Positions 1 through 12,039 of a stretch of 64,000 nt of DNA are shown in pieces. Every line of letters starts with the position of its first letter. Positions within the stretch are counted from its first letter, which is position 1. A program made the translations under genes and the position numbers. This stretch comes from Microcebus murinus. Lineage: Eukaryota; Chordata; Mammalia; Primates; Cheirogaleidae. The DNA lies in contig NC_134136.1 in the NCBI RefSeq assembly GCF_040939455.1, positions 99,808,014 through 99,872,013 on the forward strand, in the 5' to 3' direction. The notes under the pieces are model-generated. The model was not told where the DNA came from. It searched no databases and saw only the letters and a list, made by a program, of their open reading frames with translations.

Positions 1-2464
1 GTAGAACCTTTGATTCTACAAATGCATTCTGAATGCATGGAAATTCTTTGTTATTATAGGATTTCATGGATGCAATTATAACTGAGTAAAATTTTTTACA
101 AACAATCACCACATGGTCTACAGGGAGGAACGTTTGATAGCCAGCAAGAAGTAGAAGTTGGCAAATGAACCATTTACAATTACAGCGCTGACCAGCAACC
201 CTCAAATCCCCTGAATGTCCATCATAAGGATCCATTTGCTTCAAGCCTCTTAAGGCTGTGGAGTACCCCAGCTCCATTGGCATGCTGGAGTAGTTACATT
301 CGTAGCCAATTAGCAGGGTGGCACACACTCCGCCAAGAAGCCCCAGTCTCTATAGACTCAGTATAGAGAGTGAAATTAGCTGAGACAAATACCTGTTAAT
401 CCCTTGTTCTTGGCTGGCATGGAGCGCCTACTGTGCAGTGCTAATAGTTCTGGGAAATCCCAATTCCCAGTGTCAAGAGTTGAACAGACTAAGTCTGTTA
501 AATGAAGAAATTTACAGCGCATTAGCTTTGATCAAGAAATTCTAGGTGCAAGTCTCTTACACAAATGAAGGCTGCTTGGGAATACAGGTCACTCTTTCTG
601 GGAAGCTATTTTTGAAGGAGTTGATCTTCACTCTCTTTCCCATGCCAGAGCCAGGGGCAGAAAAGTGGCAGTTTGAGTGGCTGGACCTGGAGGCAGTAGA
701 AAATAGTCTTATTTAGACAGGAGAAGAGAATTGAGTCACTATACCAGAGTTTCATCCAAAGGAGCTTGGATGTGGTTTTTGAAAGTGGGAAATTTGTGAC
801 AAAAATTGCCAGAGTCCTTACAGCTTCCAGTGAAGGCTCGTTTATACTTATATGTGTAAACTGCGCCCTCTGCTGGCTGGATCAAGCCATGTCCCTGTCC
901 TCCCCCACTTCCCTGGGAAAAACGTGTTGTATTTTCCCATCTAAATTATGTTTTCAGTTGCATTCTATCAGCCCGTTGCTGTCTATGCAAAGAATGAGGC
1001 AAGCAGAATTTAAATCGTGGCTTGTACCATAGTGCCTGTCACTCAAAGTTCTGCATAGCGGTTGTCAGAGAAGGGTGAAAGATTTGGGAGTTCTTGGGGA
1101 TGTACTATAAATTTTCAGATTCTGATTCCTTGGCTAATCACAGACATCCAGGTTATTTATTATTATTATTTTTTTTTTGGTGTGTGGAAGATCTCTTAAT
1201 GTAACCTTTGTTCTGCTGTGGAAGGCAGAAAAACCTTTCTTTTGTACCAGGAAATGCTTTTAATTCAGACAAGCTTTTAATTCTTGGTTACATGAAATAT
1301 AAAGGAGTTTGGTGATTGCCCTCGATCTCGGGATAAAGGCAATAGAGAGAGGAAGAATCACTGTGAGAGAAGAGGAGGGTGGGCTGACGAAGCCACTGAA
1401 AGGAAGAACAGATGATCTTATGCTCGAGTGTGTGGTATAGCCTTGGGTCTAGGAGGAAAGATGATTTACATTTTGACATTTCAGTGAAAGGAAACCAAAA
1501 GAAATTGTGCAACTAACAATTTGTAAAGAGATTCTCTGGGTAAAGCACTATTCAATTTGTTTTTCCAAAAAAGGAAGAAAGAAGTATCCATTTTAAGGAA
1601 GGCAGAGGAGAAAATACAGCCCTGTTCCCCTGAGATGAGCTAAGCCTGCCATGAGGAGGGGAGGTGGTAGATGGTGCTGTAGAATTTTATTTCTGGAAAG
1701 ATGTATTCAAAATGTAGCCCAGGATGTTTGTGAAAATGAACCTGCATCATCCTAATCCCTCTAGACATTGACAAGCATCATTTAACCCTCTCTCCCCACC
1801 CCCTGCACAGAGGTTGGCGTTGTTTGGTGTTGTTGGCAGGACTAAAACCTATGACAAATAACACAGGTGCTTTTATAAACTGGGATTAAGTCACAGTTAG
1901 CAGAGATGTACAGCTGAGCTGTTTAGATAACCCTCTCCCTCCTCTGGTTGGCTTTAGTTGATGAAAGCATTCCCTAATAACAGTGGTCACTGTATGCTCA
2001 TTTTGTTGATCCCAATTCATAAAAATCAAATCTATAGTAAAGAAGTGTCTATTGATGTCAGGCCTTGGAAAACTCTCTTTCAGGCTGAGATCACGCATGG
2101 CAGATGTTAAGCCTTTGTGACAATATGGATTCCAGCTACTCATGTTTACCAAAAGCCAGGGATCAGGACCTATGCTGGTATTCTACAATAAAATATTATG
2201 GTGATTACATGGGGACACTCTGCAGACATGTTTAATCTGTAATTTGTATGCAGTATAACATTGCTGAAACCTTTTAGTTGCTCTAAGCCCTGAGTAATTA
2301 AAAAACCACCCATTTTGCTTGCCATTTTGATTTTAAAGATTATATTTTGGCAGTTTTTCTTATATGTGCAATATATTCAGGTTAATGATTGCATACTAAC
2401 CCAATCTGTATTAATTTGAGAGTTGTCCTTTGTATACCAAAGTGTTTATGAATAACTCACCACA
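1..2464. other. Unassigned sequence, no gene seen
   Basis: No exon-like open frame or recognised interspersed repeat was found. The only simple repeat is a TTA/T-rich tract at about 1153-1178. The first 760 bases are of mixed composition without repeats and could be conserved non-coding sequence. A CTCF-like motif at 863-876 is listed separately. The short open frames here (for example 766-1032) have no recognisable domain and no splice context. Confidence 0.6.
863..876 (-). promoter_or_regulatory. CTCF-like binding motif
   Basis: Read on the minus strand these 14 bases are CCAGCAGAGGGCGC, which fits the CTCF core consensus CCASYAGRKGGCRS at every position. It is the best such match I noticed in the window. 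It lies in sequence I could not assign to a transposable element. The motif match is direct; binding in any tissue is inference. Confidence 0.6.
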
Positions 2465-2660
2465 GTCATGGTTCAAAACATGGGTTGCAGAGTCAAACAT
2501 ACCTGGGTTTGGTTATAATAGATGTGTGATCTTAGATAAGTTATTTCATGTCTTTAGACCTTAGTTTCTTTAATTATAAAATGGGGATAATTATAGTACC
2601 TATTTATGGAGTTTTAAGGATTTAGTTAAATTACGCATTAAAGTTTAGTTCAATTCTTGG
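2465..2660 (+). repeat. MIR SINE
   Basis: The order of blocks is that of MIR: a ggttcaaa/gagtcaaa start, the tgtgtgatcttagataagtta block, the cttagtttcttt block, then an aaaatggggataat block and a weak tail. Moderately diverged, as expected for an ancient mammal-wide element. Confidence 0.8.
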
Positions 2661-4070
2661 CTCATATAACTTCTAAAAATGTTAGCTGTGTAACTGGTAT
2701 ATTAAATAGAAAAGACTCTTGGGATGAAATCAGAAAGCATCATATTTTTATTTTTTGGTCTCCCATTGTCCCTTTATGTTTTGTTTTGTGGAAAAAGTTC
2801 TTCTCTAGCCATGGCATAAAATTTTGGTCAAGCCTCAAGATTTCCTGGCTACTCACAGGAAAAAGAAAGTTCTAAGGTGACTTTAATTTGCAAGCCCAGT
2901 CTCAATTCAGTTAAAATTATTGAATCACAGATATTCCAAACCTGAGTTAAAAAGTTCTTTTTTCGTACTTCTCCTTCCCCAGCTTGCTGCCCAAAGTTTC
3001 TGACCTCTTTGAGGTTGTAGCATGGGAAAAGAGGAGGGAAAAGAAGAGCAAAAAAGTTATTTGCTGGCCCTGTTTCAGAGTGGCTTTGTGATCTCTGGTC
3101 AAATGTTTAAAGATGATTGTCTTGTGGCATTTTTGTGGATTTTGCAGGTACTCCCTACGGGCCCCCCTACCTTGATTTGGGCAGTGCCCCAATCCCTTCT
3201 TGGTCTCTGTGCTGATGACACACCCCACAGCCTTTTAATCCTGGAGGCTCCGTCTGCAGTCAGCAGGCTTCCCTTTTGGGCAGGGTTGACATCTGGTCCC
3301 TGGGATTTATACACGTTTGACCTGACACTGGAAGGGAGGGAGTATAGTTACTTTATAGATATAGCCCTTTAACCTAATGTCTCCAGTTACACTGGCTTTC
3401 TAAAGTGTGAGTCAACCACCACTTCACTTTGGCCATCTGCTGTTGAATGCATATTTATGATAGATCTTTCAGTGAGGCCATGGAGCCTATCTCACCTGAC
3501 TTGGGGATAGGAGGTTATACTCCAACCCATGCCATCTCCTTGGAAGGCACAATGGTGAGACTCAGAATTCTGCCTTCTCCAAAAGGCCAAAATTTATCCT
3601 TCTTACAAATTATCTTAATTTCCAACACTCGCCTTTTATATTCTTGATGTGGATGAGATATTTGATACTTATTCTCTTACTCTCAAATTTCCTCATGGTG
3701 GTCTATCCTACAAAATCACTTTGGTATCTGATATTCAAGTATCTCATTCAAAACTCCCAATTAAACATTCTCTTATAGCTTCTGTTATCTATATGAAAGA
3801 AATTTGATTTGATTTTTATTTTTCTCTCATCTAGTCCCCTTTGTGACCAAGCAGTATATGTTTAAAGGTAAAAACATAACCTCTTTTGGGGAAACTTAAT
3901 TCTCTAAGTAATTTTCCCAAATGCTGTCAGTTAGCCAGTTATTTTAATATTAGCCACAGAGAATATAATGCTTAAGGAAAATGTATTGGTTTGTGATATT
4001 TTCAAGGTGTATTTCAAGGAGTTTTATTCACCATTTGAATGTTTCAGAAATATGGAAATATGCAAAATTG
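2661..4070. other. Unassigned sequence
   Basis: No gene or confident repeat was recognised. A 116-codon open frame at 3022-3372 overlaps two shorter minus-strand frames. It has low-complexity composition and no known domain, so it is not annotated as a gene. Confidence 0.5.
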
Positions 4071-4074
4071 TCTA

Positions 4075-4530
4075 AAACGTTATTGCAGTATTGCTTATAA
4101 TAATGAAAAATGAAGACAATGTAAATGTCTAGAACTAGGTTAGGGTATTGGCTAAATTGAATATCAAAATATTAAGCTATTATTAAAATGATATTGTAGA
4201 AGAATAATGACCTGAAAAGATGTTCATTTTTCATAACATATGGTAAATGAAAAATGAGAAATAAAAACCTATGCATAGTATAATCTTATCTTGGTAAAAA
4301 TATGCATATCTACACATAGAAAAAAAGATCATGATGATATCTACCAAAATGTAAATAGGGCTGATATGTAAACTTTTTGTGTGTATATTATACTTCAATA
4401 AAAAGTGTAAAAAATATCCGTGGATCTGATATCTTAGTAATGAGATTGTAGGTAATTTTTGTGTTTTCTTTCTGCCTATGTTTTCTAAATTTCTTAAGAT
4501 AAGCACATATTTTTCATAATATTTAAAAGA
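4075..4530 (+). mobile_element. Old L1 (L1M class) 3' end fragment
   Basis: The text follows the old mammalian L1 3' region: a block near 4085 reading tattgcttataataatg, then a taaatgtctagaac block, an at-rich 'ttaagctattattaaaatga' block, and a terminal block resembling L1M 3' ends (ctatgttttctaaattt near 4475). Heavily diverged, with no open frame. A stretch around 4370-4410 ending in an AATAAA-like string does not fit and may be a small internal insertion. Confidence 0.65.
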
Positions 4531-4539
4531 TAAATGTTA

Positions 4540-5185
4540 TTTAAAAATAATACTTGGGTACTTCCATGATGTCCTGGTATAGGGTTCACAAGCTGACAGG
4601 GCACAGTGAACTAGGAAATGTCATTACAAAGGCTCTGACCTTGCTGGGGGCCTCTGTGGGTAATCTTCAACACTCAAGAGATAGGCTCAGGTCACTCACA
4701 GCTCACTCACTATCATCCAAGGGTAGAATCTTCTAAGTGCTAGTGCCTGGTCCCAAATTATGGAGCTTATTGTTCGGTTTCTAGAACTGTGTGGAAAACA
4801 GAAGCTACCCTGAGCATGTGTGGTGGTACTTCATGAGTCAATTCCTGATCAATGATTTTCAGCTTCAGTGAAGCAGAGACTGAGGTGGAACCACAGTCCA
4901 GCCAATTATTTTGTCATTGCCCAAGCTTAGTTTTCTAGTTCATGGAAGCAAAAAAATAGCATTATTCTTTGCTGAATGTTCCCAATATCTGGAGGAGCTG
5001 GGAAGGAGAAGAGTAAAAAAGATTTGGTGGGAGAGGGAAGCTGGCATGGCCCAGACCTTTGTGCATTTATTATACCATGCTGCCCATTCCCTAAAGCCCT
5101 GTAAGTTCACTGTTCACAGCCCTAGAATGGAGGCGGGGGTCAAGGGTGGTGACAAAGGAAAGCTTTATGCCATATTTAGGAGCTA
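4540..5185. other. Unassigned sequence
   Basis: No recognisable gene, RNA or repeat family. Short open frames at 4554-4736 and 4911-5186 have no domain content. Confidence 0.5.
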
Positions 5186-5189
5186 GGGA

Positions 5190-5420
5190 TTTATAGAATA
5201 GGGACCCTTCAGAGATTTTAAGCTGGAGAGTGACATGGTCATATTTGCTTTTGTGGTCATTCTGAGTTTAAGAGGAAAAGATGAAGATCTTTCAAGAAGT
5301 TGTGGTAAGTCCAGGCATGGATTTGAGTGGTGGGAATAGAGATAGAGAGCAAGGGGCAGACTTAAGTAATACTTAGAAGATGGTATTGATGACAACACTT
5401 GGTGGCTGGGTGTATGGCCT
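5190..5420 (-). mobile_element. L2 LINE fragment
   Basis: Contains the antisense L2 3'-region blocks 'gattttaagctggagagtga' and 'catggtcatatttgc', followed by the 'aatagagatagagag' and 'cttagaagatgg' blocks. These read as the reverse complement of the L2 3' UTR. Degenerate and non-coding. Confidence 0.65.
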
Positions 5421-6829
5421 GAAAGAGAATGATGTATCTAGGAGATTTCATGGTGAATTATGTGGAACAGGAGACGCATTAACTGGGATAAATGTAAATC
5501 ATAGTGTGAGTTTCATTCAGTCTTTTGAAAATATGGAATGACTGCCACTTAGCAGGCACGGGGTAAATATTTGTTGACTCTGTGAATGAATTTTTGTCTA
5601 ATAAAGGAGTGGAGCTAGGCTGTTCATATAAATGTATTGCACAGCATAATTGTAACTTAGCTATAAAACCAAAAGGGCTATTTTTAAAAACCAGTCTCCT
5701 TTTCAGTACAGTGGGTTTTGTGTGCTGCCTTAGCTGGTCAACGTAGGAGGGTCCCTCTGAGTTGGGGTAGTGATCCCAGTGGGTGGATGACAGGGAAACA
5801 CATTAAAAAGAGCTTGTCCAAGTGACCACTTTCTTGGCTCACATTTAGTTTAATCCCTGTGCAGTCACACTCTGCCAGCAGTATTGCTGTGAAAATGTAA
5901 TAGTCTCGCTAAAAGTGGCTTTGTATGTGTGGGCAGTGGAATAGAGAATTAGAAAACCTTTCTAGGATGCCATTTCAACCATGCAAATGAACACTTGCCC
6001 ATGAACCTGGAATTTAAAATAGGTTCTTTACTCCTTTATGCTGAGTTTCATGGGAATTAGGATTTGCAAGATAGGTTAGTGAGTAGTTTGGGTCAATATA
6101 GCATAGCTCCAAGTTGGGAATCTGAGGCCACTGTCACTGGGTATGTACGTTGGAGCTAGAATTATCTAGTTTGATTGTATACATTTATCAGGCTAACCAG
6201 GTAACTATCAAATCAATGGGAATGATGACCTTTTCTGTGTATACACAGCCTATGTGTGTTAGCCTTCAACCAAATGATGGTGGTTTAGACAAGTTGGGGG
6301 AAGAGTAATGAGTTCAGTGTTTTAAGGACTACTGACTTTTTACAGGGAGCTACAAATACATGTGGGATTTAATTAAAACGTTAACCCAACTGTAAGCTCT
6401 GTTATTGAATAGAAGAGGAAACAAATTGACAAGGTAGCTCGTTTTTGAACAAAGCAACTGGCCCATGACGATATTATTTTGATGTATCTGGAATTATCAT
6501 AATAGCAAAGTCCAACAATAAATAGAAAAATGAATGGCAGTGAGAATCCAACAGAGACCATTTCTCTAAGAATAGGATTTAGAATATGCACCATTGTATT
6601 CACAGTATCATTAAAATATGAATAAACAGCAGCAACTTTTTATTATACAGTGAAAGAGCCTCCTACAGGGTACTGAGAATTGAGTGGCATGTGTTTAATA
6701 AATTAAAACCAATAAGAAATGGCTATTTACCAGGATGCGGGAAGGGCTGAGAGAATGATGGGGGTTTAGCCAGGGACATAAATGGAACTGATTGATTATT
6801 AGGTGGGATTTTAAAGGTTTACAAATTTT
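5421..6829. other. Unassigned sequence
   Basis: No gene or repeat family was recognised with confidence. AT-rich, with only short open frames. Confidence 0.5.
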
Positions 6830-6990
6830 TCATTATATGGCAAAAGTTGGGATGGGAGGACAGGGAATGGTCAGAGAGACTAGAGTTTAGCTGGTGCTAA
6901 ATTATGAAGGGCCACATTTTAGTAAGTTAAGATGTTTGGGCTTTATCTTGAAGGAATCTACTCTGAGATTTTAAGCAGGAGACAAACAAT
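6830..6990 (-). mobile_element. L2 LINE fragment, part 1 (split by an LTR)
   Basis: Antisense L2 blocks such as 'tggtcagagagact', 'atgaagggccacatttt', 'gggctttatcttgaaggaat' and 'gattttaagcaggag' are in consensus order. The element stops at 6990, where an LTR begins, and resumes at 7432 with 'tagatttgcattatagag'. The LTR therefore inserted into an existing L2. Confidence 0.7.
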
Positions 6991-7426
6991 ATCAGTTAGT
7001 TTTAGCTGCATAACAACTATGCCAAAATTTAAAGGCCTAAGACTTTTATAATTTTTCATAAATTTGTGGATGGGCTGGGCTGTTCTTTGGTCTAGGCCAG
7101 CTCAGCTGAGGCTGAATGGTTTAGGATGACCTCACATATCAGGGACCTCAGATGGCTTGGCTGGGATCTCTTTCCACATGGTCTCTCATCCTCCAATAGG
7201 CTATCTTGGGCTTGTTTCCATGGTGGCTGAAAGGTTCCCAGCAGCAAAAGAGGACAAGCACCAATGTGTGAGCACTTTCAAAACCTCTTCTTGTGTCCTA
7301 TTTGTTAATGTCCCATTGGCCAATGCAAGTCACATGGCCAAGCTCAGATTCAAAAGGTAGAGAAATAAACTCTACCACTTGATGAGAGGAGCTATAAATA
7401 TTGTGGCCAGTTCCCCCTCACCTATC
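6991..7426 (-). mobile_element. MLT1-type (ERVL-MaLR) LTR inserted in L2
   Basis: The antisense LTR starts with the 'agttttagctgcataacaa' block and contains 'gatggcttggctgggatc', 'cccattggccaatgcaagtc' and 'gagaaataaactctaccac', all in the order of MaLR solo LTRs. It is bracketed by the 5-bp direct repeat ACAAT (6986-6990 and 7427-7431), the duplication size expected for ERVL-MaLR. No internal retroviral sequence is present, so this is a solo LTR. Confidence 0.65.
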
Positions 7427-7431
7427 ACAAT

Positions 7432-7609
7432 TAGATTTGCATTATAGAGAATGGACTGGAAGATGGCAAGCCCTCGGGAAGAAGAGGTAGGCGGCAGTTG
7501 CAGTAATCTAAGAGAGCAATAATAATGGATAGTGGCAATAGAGATAGAGAGATGTTGAGAATTCAAGAAATACTTAGGAGACAGAATTAACAGTCCTTGG
7601 CAATTAAGG

Positions 7610-7610
<1 letters not shown>
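7432..7610 (-). mobile_element. L2 LINE fragment, part 2
   Basis: Continuation of the L2 interrupted at 6990: the blocks 'gagaatggactggaagatgg', 'ggcagttgcagtaatctaag' and 'aggagacagaattaacag' follow in consensus order. The (TG)n tract follows directly. Confidence 0.7.

Positions 7611-7611
<1 letters not shown>

Positions 7612-7650
<39 letters not shown>
7612..7650. repeat. (TG)n microsatellite
   Basis: About 19 uninterrupted TG units, followed by a GGTGGGGTGGGTGTGGG stretch. Likely length-polymorphic. It creates artificial Cys/Val or Thr/His open frames on both strands that are not genes. Confidence 0.97.
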
Positions 7651-7654
7651 GGTG

Positions 7655-8930
7655 GGGTGGGTGTGGGTGTATGTCTGAGTGGGGAGTACATTTGGAAGCA
7701 AAGATGCCAGTCATGTTTTGGGTTTGAGCTTCTGAATGGAATGAGATTCATAATAGTTCTTGTATGGGGATTCTTTATTGATACATTTATATATTTGTAG
7801 TTGAATTAGACTAGCCTAAAAGGTTTACTTTCTACTTGAGCCTATAGCTAAATGTGAAAAAGAGAACTAGAAGTACAGATCTTACTAGGCAGAGAAGTTG
7901 CAGATAGCTTTCACCTATTCAGACAAACACAATGATTTTCCTAGTCATTAATAAAAGTTCTGTGGACATTGGTTATACATCTGCTGTGAATTAAAGGAGT
8001 GAATTATTTTATAAATAATTGGCTCAGTTAGTTAACTATTTATGGAACACCCTCTATATCAAGTTATTGGGCTAAGTCCTAAGAGTAGTTTGAAGAAACA
8101 TAAGCTGTTGACTTTATTCCATTTGTTTTGGGGAATGAGCCAAGTTTATAGTACCTAGAAAAAGGTTTCTTATAATTCAGAGCTGTAGGTAAGTGTTGAA
8201 TCAGTGAGAATGACAGTAAGGTCTTCAGAAGTCCTGAAGAAGAAGCAGGATTCAAAATGCAAGCTGTTTAGGTAAGAACTAAATGAGTATAATGTATACT
8301 AGGGAAGGTGAGTCAATTTTACGTTCATTTCTTACAAAAAGTTGATGTGAATTACTTTTACAATTGAGTTATCAAAAAAAAAAAGACTCCAATAGGTTTC
8401 TTTCAATGTAGGATGCTTTATTGCTAGCTCTTCTGCTTTTACCTAAACTTCTATGTAAAGGTTTGCTTAATAGTCTTAAAATGTTTTTCTTTATAATACT
8501 TGTTTGTTATAGTGAAAATGTAGCCCACCATCTCTGTTTTTTTTTTTTTTTTTTTTTGACAAATTATACAAAATGATGTGGAGGACTAAAGCAACTATCT
8601 GGGTAATTTAGCTTTTCACAGTTTAGGTTAAAAATGTAGCTAAGATTTTGTATAAAATATTCAAATAACTAAGGCATACATATATTTTTATCATTTGGTT
8701 TTTGTAAATAGCAGTCATAGGTTAGCATTGGGTTAGAGCTTCCAATGTGGCTTTGGTTTTCTCTCTCTGATTTTTCCACTGTAGTAATGTAAATACTTTC
8801 CACATTGAAAAGGAGGTTGGAGTAAAAGTAAAAATGCTTTGGTATTTGCACATGATGATTAGGGCACCTTTGTTTCACTTCAAAAGGAAAAATAAAGTCT
8901 CTATAATATTTTGGCCATTCCTGCCACTGC
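7655..8930. other. Mostly unassigned; weak L2 trace and a T-tract
   Basis: No gene recognised. 'aactatttatggaacaccctc' and 'gttattgggctaagtcc' at about 8030-8075 resemble the antisense 3' end of L2 but are too short to be sure. An uninterrupted T-tract of about 21 bases lies at 8537-8557. Confidence 0.45.
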
Positions 8931-8934
8931 TAAT

Positions 8935-9115
8935 GGTGGTGATAAAGAATAAAATAATGATTACAAACACTTTACATGCCTTTCCTCACTCAGTGCTCAC
9001 AACCCTGCAATGTAGGCATTATTTTCTCTGCACTTTACAAAAGATGAAACTGAGAAACTGAGTGGCTAAGATACTTGCCCAAGGTCACATAGCTGAGAAG
9101 TGACAAAACCAAAAC
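8935..9115 (-). repeat. MIR SINE
   Basis: Antisense MIR blocks in order: 'actttacatgcctttcctca', 'tgtaggcattattttc', 'aagatgaaactgagaaac', 'cttgcccaaggtcacatagc'. One of the clearer MIR copies in the window. Confidence 0.85.
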
Positions 9116-9137
9116 AAGAGCCTGTGGAAGACTAGAT

Positions 9138-9577
9138 TATTGTTCAAAAACACTCTTATTCTTACCCACACCTTCAGGAGAGAAGTATATATACTTGCTC
9201 ACCCCACTGATGTTAGATGTGGCTTTATGACTTGCTTTGCATGGTGGGTAGAGTGTACTTCATTACTCATTGTCTTTGAGCTTGGCCATAGACTTGCATT
9301 GGCCAATGAGATATTAGCAGAAACGATGTAAGCAGAGATGTGAAATGTGTTCATGTGGGTGGGCTTGTCCTCTTGCATTTCTGCCATTGTCACGAGAAGA
9401 ACATGCCCTAGTTAACCTACTGATCCAAAGAAGAGAGACATGTCGAACCATGATCTAGACCCAGCCAACAACTTGGAGCCAAGCCCCGCTTACACACAGA
9501 TGGGTAAGGAATAAGTGATTGTTGTTTTAAGCTACCGAGATTGATGCAGCTTGTTACGTAGCAATAGCTAAATGATA
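9138..9577 (+). mobile_element. MLT1D-like (ERVL-MaLR) solo LTR
   Basis: Contains the sense MaLR blocks 'cattggccaatgagatatta', 'gatgtaagcagagatgtgaa' and 'gggcttgtcctcttgc', and the 3' end 'attgttgttttaagctacc' followed by 'ttgttacgtagcaatagcta'. That 3' end is the diagnostic part. No internal retroviral sequence flanks it. The 5' boundary is approximate. Confidence 0.7.
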
Positions 9578-9579
9578 AA

Positions 9580-10755
9580 GAGCCTGAGCAGTCTAAATCT
9601 AAGAACCTGCAGTCTAAATCTGAGAACCAGCACTATTAATCAGTACCAATGCATCACATTCAGGATTATTCCGAAATTGACATTTCTAAAACAATGAAAT
9701 CAGGAAGTGCCAGTCATCCCAAATAATTAACTGTAAGTAATAGTATGTTTTAGATACAATTAAAGAGGTATTCTCCTTGGAAGTTACATGTTTTCATACC
9801 CTTTTCTTTCATATCTTTTAAAAATTAGAAACACAGATACTCAGTTTTGTTTAATGTCCAGTTTATACAGCTTATATGTACATGTATTGGCCCTCAGCTT
9901 CCAGATGTAATCCACTTATCAGTTAAGGAACATATCTGCCACTCTGAAACAATATCTGAGATGGATAAGTGAACACATTTTGAATGACACAAATGGTTCC
10001 CATCCACAGAAAAGCAATGACAGGGAAGGAAATAGAAAACTGGATATTTACAATAAAAATAACAACGCAAAGAGATTTGTTCTGCACCGATGGGCCAGAG
10101 ATGTAAAATTTAGATAGAGATGTGGACAATAGCTACCTGAGCAATGACAGACTTTGTTTTTCACCTTTTAAGGTGTGTTGATCTTCTGCATTTAAAACAG
10201 GGCTGAGAAATCTGGAAAGCAGGTCAAGGTCTTGGTTTGAGCTTGCCTATGTTCAATCCTTAAAGCTTGAGGGCATAAAATAGCATGGAGATTATATAGT
10301 TTAGAAACACAGAATGATTGCCTAGCCTCCTCCTCTGGACCCTACATTTATTTCTAGTGGTGTTTTTCTGAGGGTTTGGGATTTTTGGGGGGAGGGGTAT
10401 ATAGGTTTTGCAAATACATAACCACTCAAAAATTGTTTCTTTATCACAAGGATTCTCATGGACTTTAAGGTACTAAGAAGTATTATGAAATCTTCCAGTG
10501 AGTGATGGAACATGCAGTATTTCCTAGGCTATTTGTCCATGAACACTGTTCAAAAAGTAGCCTCCAAGGCTTAGAGTGAAATGGAGCATACGTTGGGGAT
10601 TTTGGTGTAACATATTTCTCTAATGAAATCCTGTTGTTTCGGGGATGCTGGTCTACCAGATTCTCACAACATCCAGTGAGATAAGTAGGGAATACGCTTT
10701 ATTGGCTAGATTCTTCTTGATGCAGAAAGGAAGGCTGCCAGTGTAAATCTACATG
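9580..10755. other. Unassigned sequence
   Basis: No gene or confident repeat recognised. A short imperfect direct repeat (cagtctaaatct) occurs at 9588-9620. Confidence 0.45.
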
Positions 10756-10759
10756 GCAG

Positions 10760-10995
10760 TGGGTAAGATGTGAGTTCTGGCATCTGGCTGCATGGAATCA
10801 AATTCCACACTTACCTTACTAATGGTGTAAGCTTGGGGGTCTGTGCCTGATCTTTCTCATCTATAAATAGGAATTATAATTGAAATACTTAATCTTATAA
10901 GTTTGCAGTGAGAATTTAATGAGATAATAACTGGAAGACACTTCATATAGTGCCTTACACATGGTGGGCTCTCAATAAATATTATCTTAAATTGT
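10760..10995 (+). repeat. MIR SINE, near full length
   Basis: Sense MIR blocks: 'ggaatcaaattccacactta', 'cttgggggtctgtgcctgat', 'tctttctcatctataaatag', 'gagataataactggaagaca', then an L2/MIR-type tail 'gggctctcaataaatatta'. The order and spacing are those of a long MIR. Confidence 0.75.
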
Positions 10996-11004
10996 AACTA
11001 TTAT

Positions 11005-11450
11005 ATATCTGATAAGGGACTTATATCCACAATATATAAAGAAATATTATAACTCAGTAATAAAAAGATAACCCATTTCCCCAATTTAAAAAAGGGCAAA
11101 GGATCTTAATACTTCTCCAAAGAAGGTATACAAATGGCCAATAAGCACATGAAAAGATGCTCAACATCATTAGTCATTAGGAAAATGCAAATAAAAACCA
11201 TAGTGAGATGTCCCTTCACCTCCACTCAGATGGCTATAATAAAAAAGATAGATACTAAGTGCTGGAGAGGAGTGACTGCTAATGGGTATAGTGTTTTGGG
11301 GAGACAAAAATGTTCTAAAGTTAAGTTGTGGTGACAGTTGCACAACCTCGTGACTATACTAAAAAAGACTGAATTAATATACTTTGAATGAGTGAATTGT
11401 ATGTGTATTATATATCAATAAAGCTGTTAAAAAATATTATTACTAAAGCA
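11005..11450 (+). mobile_element. L1M 3' end fragment with internal deletion
   Basis: Begins in the ORF2 3' coding region (blocks 'ccaaagaaggtatacaaatgg', 'tgctcaacatcattagtc', 'atgcaaataaaaaccatagt') and passes directly into the 3' UTR ('tggtgacagttgcacaac', 'gtgaattgtatgtgtatt', 'atcaataaagctgtt'). ORF2 sequence normally between these is missing. Remaining ORF2 codons are interrupted by stops, so this is a dead fragment. Confidence 0.75.
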
Positions 11451-11693
11451 AGATGACCAGCACTAGGTTGTGGGAATTCTTCTCAATTTATAGAAATTCC
11501 TGGTATCAGTTGGATCATTCCTATAGATGCTAATTTTTTTGTGGAACTAAGATATTTCCAGTGGGGTCTGAAAAATGAATTGGAATGGTTGGGAAATTGT
11601 TCTCTCTCTCTATGATTATGGTAGGGCTTTGTGCTGAGGCCTTTCTGTTAGATTACAGTCTTGGTTCCTGGTTGCTAAAAGGGATGAGGCAAT

Positions 11694-12027
11694 GGCCGGG
11701 CACGGTGGCTCACGCCTGTAGTCCTAGCTCTCTGGGAGGCAGAGGCGGGCGGATTGCTCGAGTTCAGGAGTTCAAAACCAGCCTGAGCAAGAGTGAGACC
11801 CCGTCTCTACTATAAATGGAAAGAAACTAATTGGCCAACTAAAAATATATAGAAAAAATTAGCCGGGCATGGTGGCGCATGCCTGTAGTTCCAGCTACTC
11901 GGGAGGCTGAGGCAGGAGGATCGCTTGAGCCCAGGAGTTTGAGGTTGCTGTGAGCTAGGCTGACGCCAGGGCACTCACTCTAGCCTGGGCAACAAAGTGA
12001 GACTCGGTCTCAAAAAAAAAAAAAAAA
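11694..12027 (+). mobile_element. Alu dimer, strepsirrhine-type, with target duplication
   Basis: Full-length dimer starting GGCCGGGCACGGTGG and ending in A16. Between the arms it has the lineage-typical ctataaatgg/aaagaaacta and attggccaact blocks, and the right arm has ctaggctgacgccaggg. Flanked by the 11-bp duplication GGATGAGGCAA (11682-11692 and 12028-12038). Pol III box A/B-like positions are largely intact. Low divergence suggests a lineage-specific insertion. Confidence 0.95.
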
Positions 12028-12039
12028 GGATGAGGCAAG

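Noticed and set aside
3022..3372. 116-codon plus-strand frame overlapping two minus-strand frames
   Set aside because: No domain, no splice or promoter context; the length is within chance expectation for a window of this size.
7372..7800. Overlapping 109- and 67-codon frames on both strands
   Set aside because: Produced by the (TG)n microsatellite (Thr-His and Cys-Val runs) and by LTR/L2 sequence.
11585..11815. 76-codon frame ending in a [15 protein letters not shown] sequence
   Set aside because: The C-terminal half is translated Alu.
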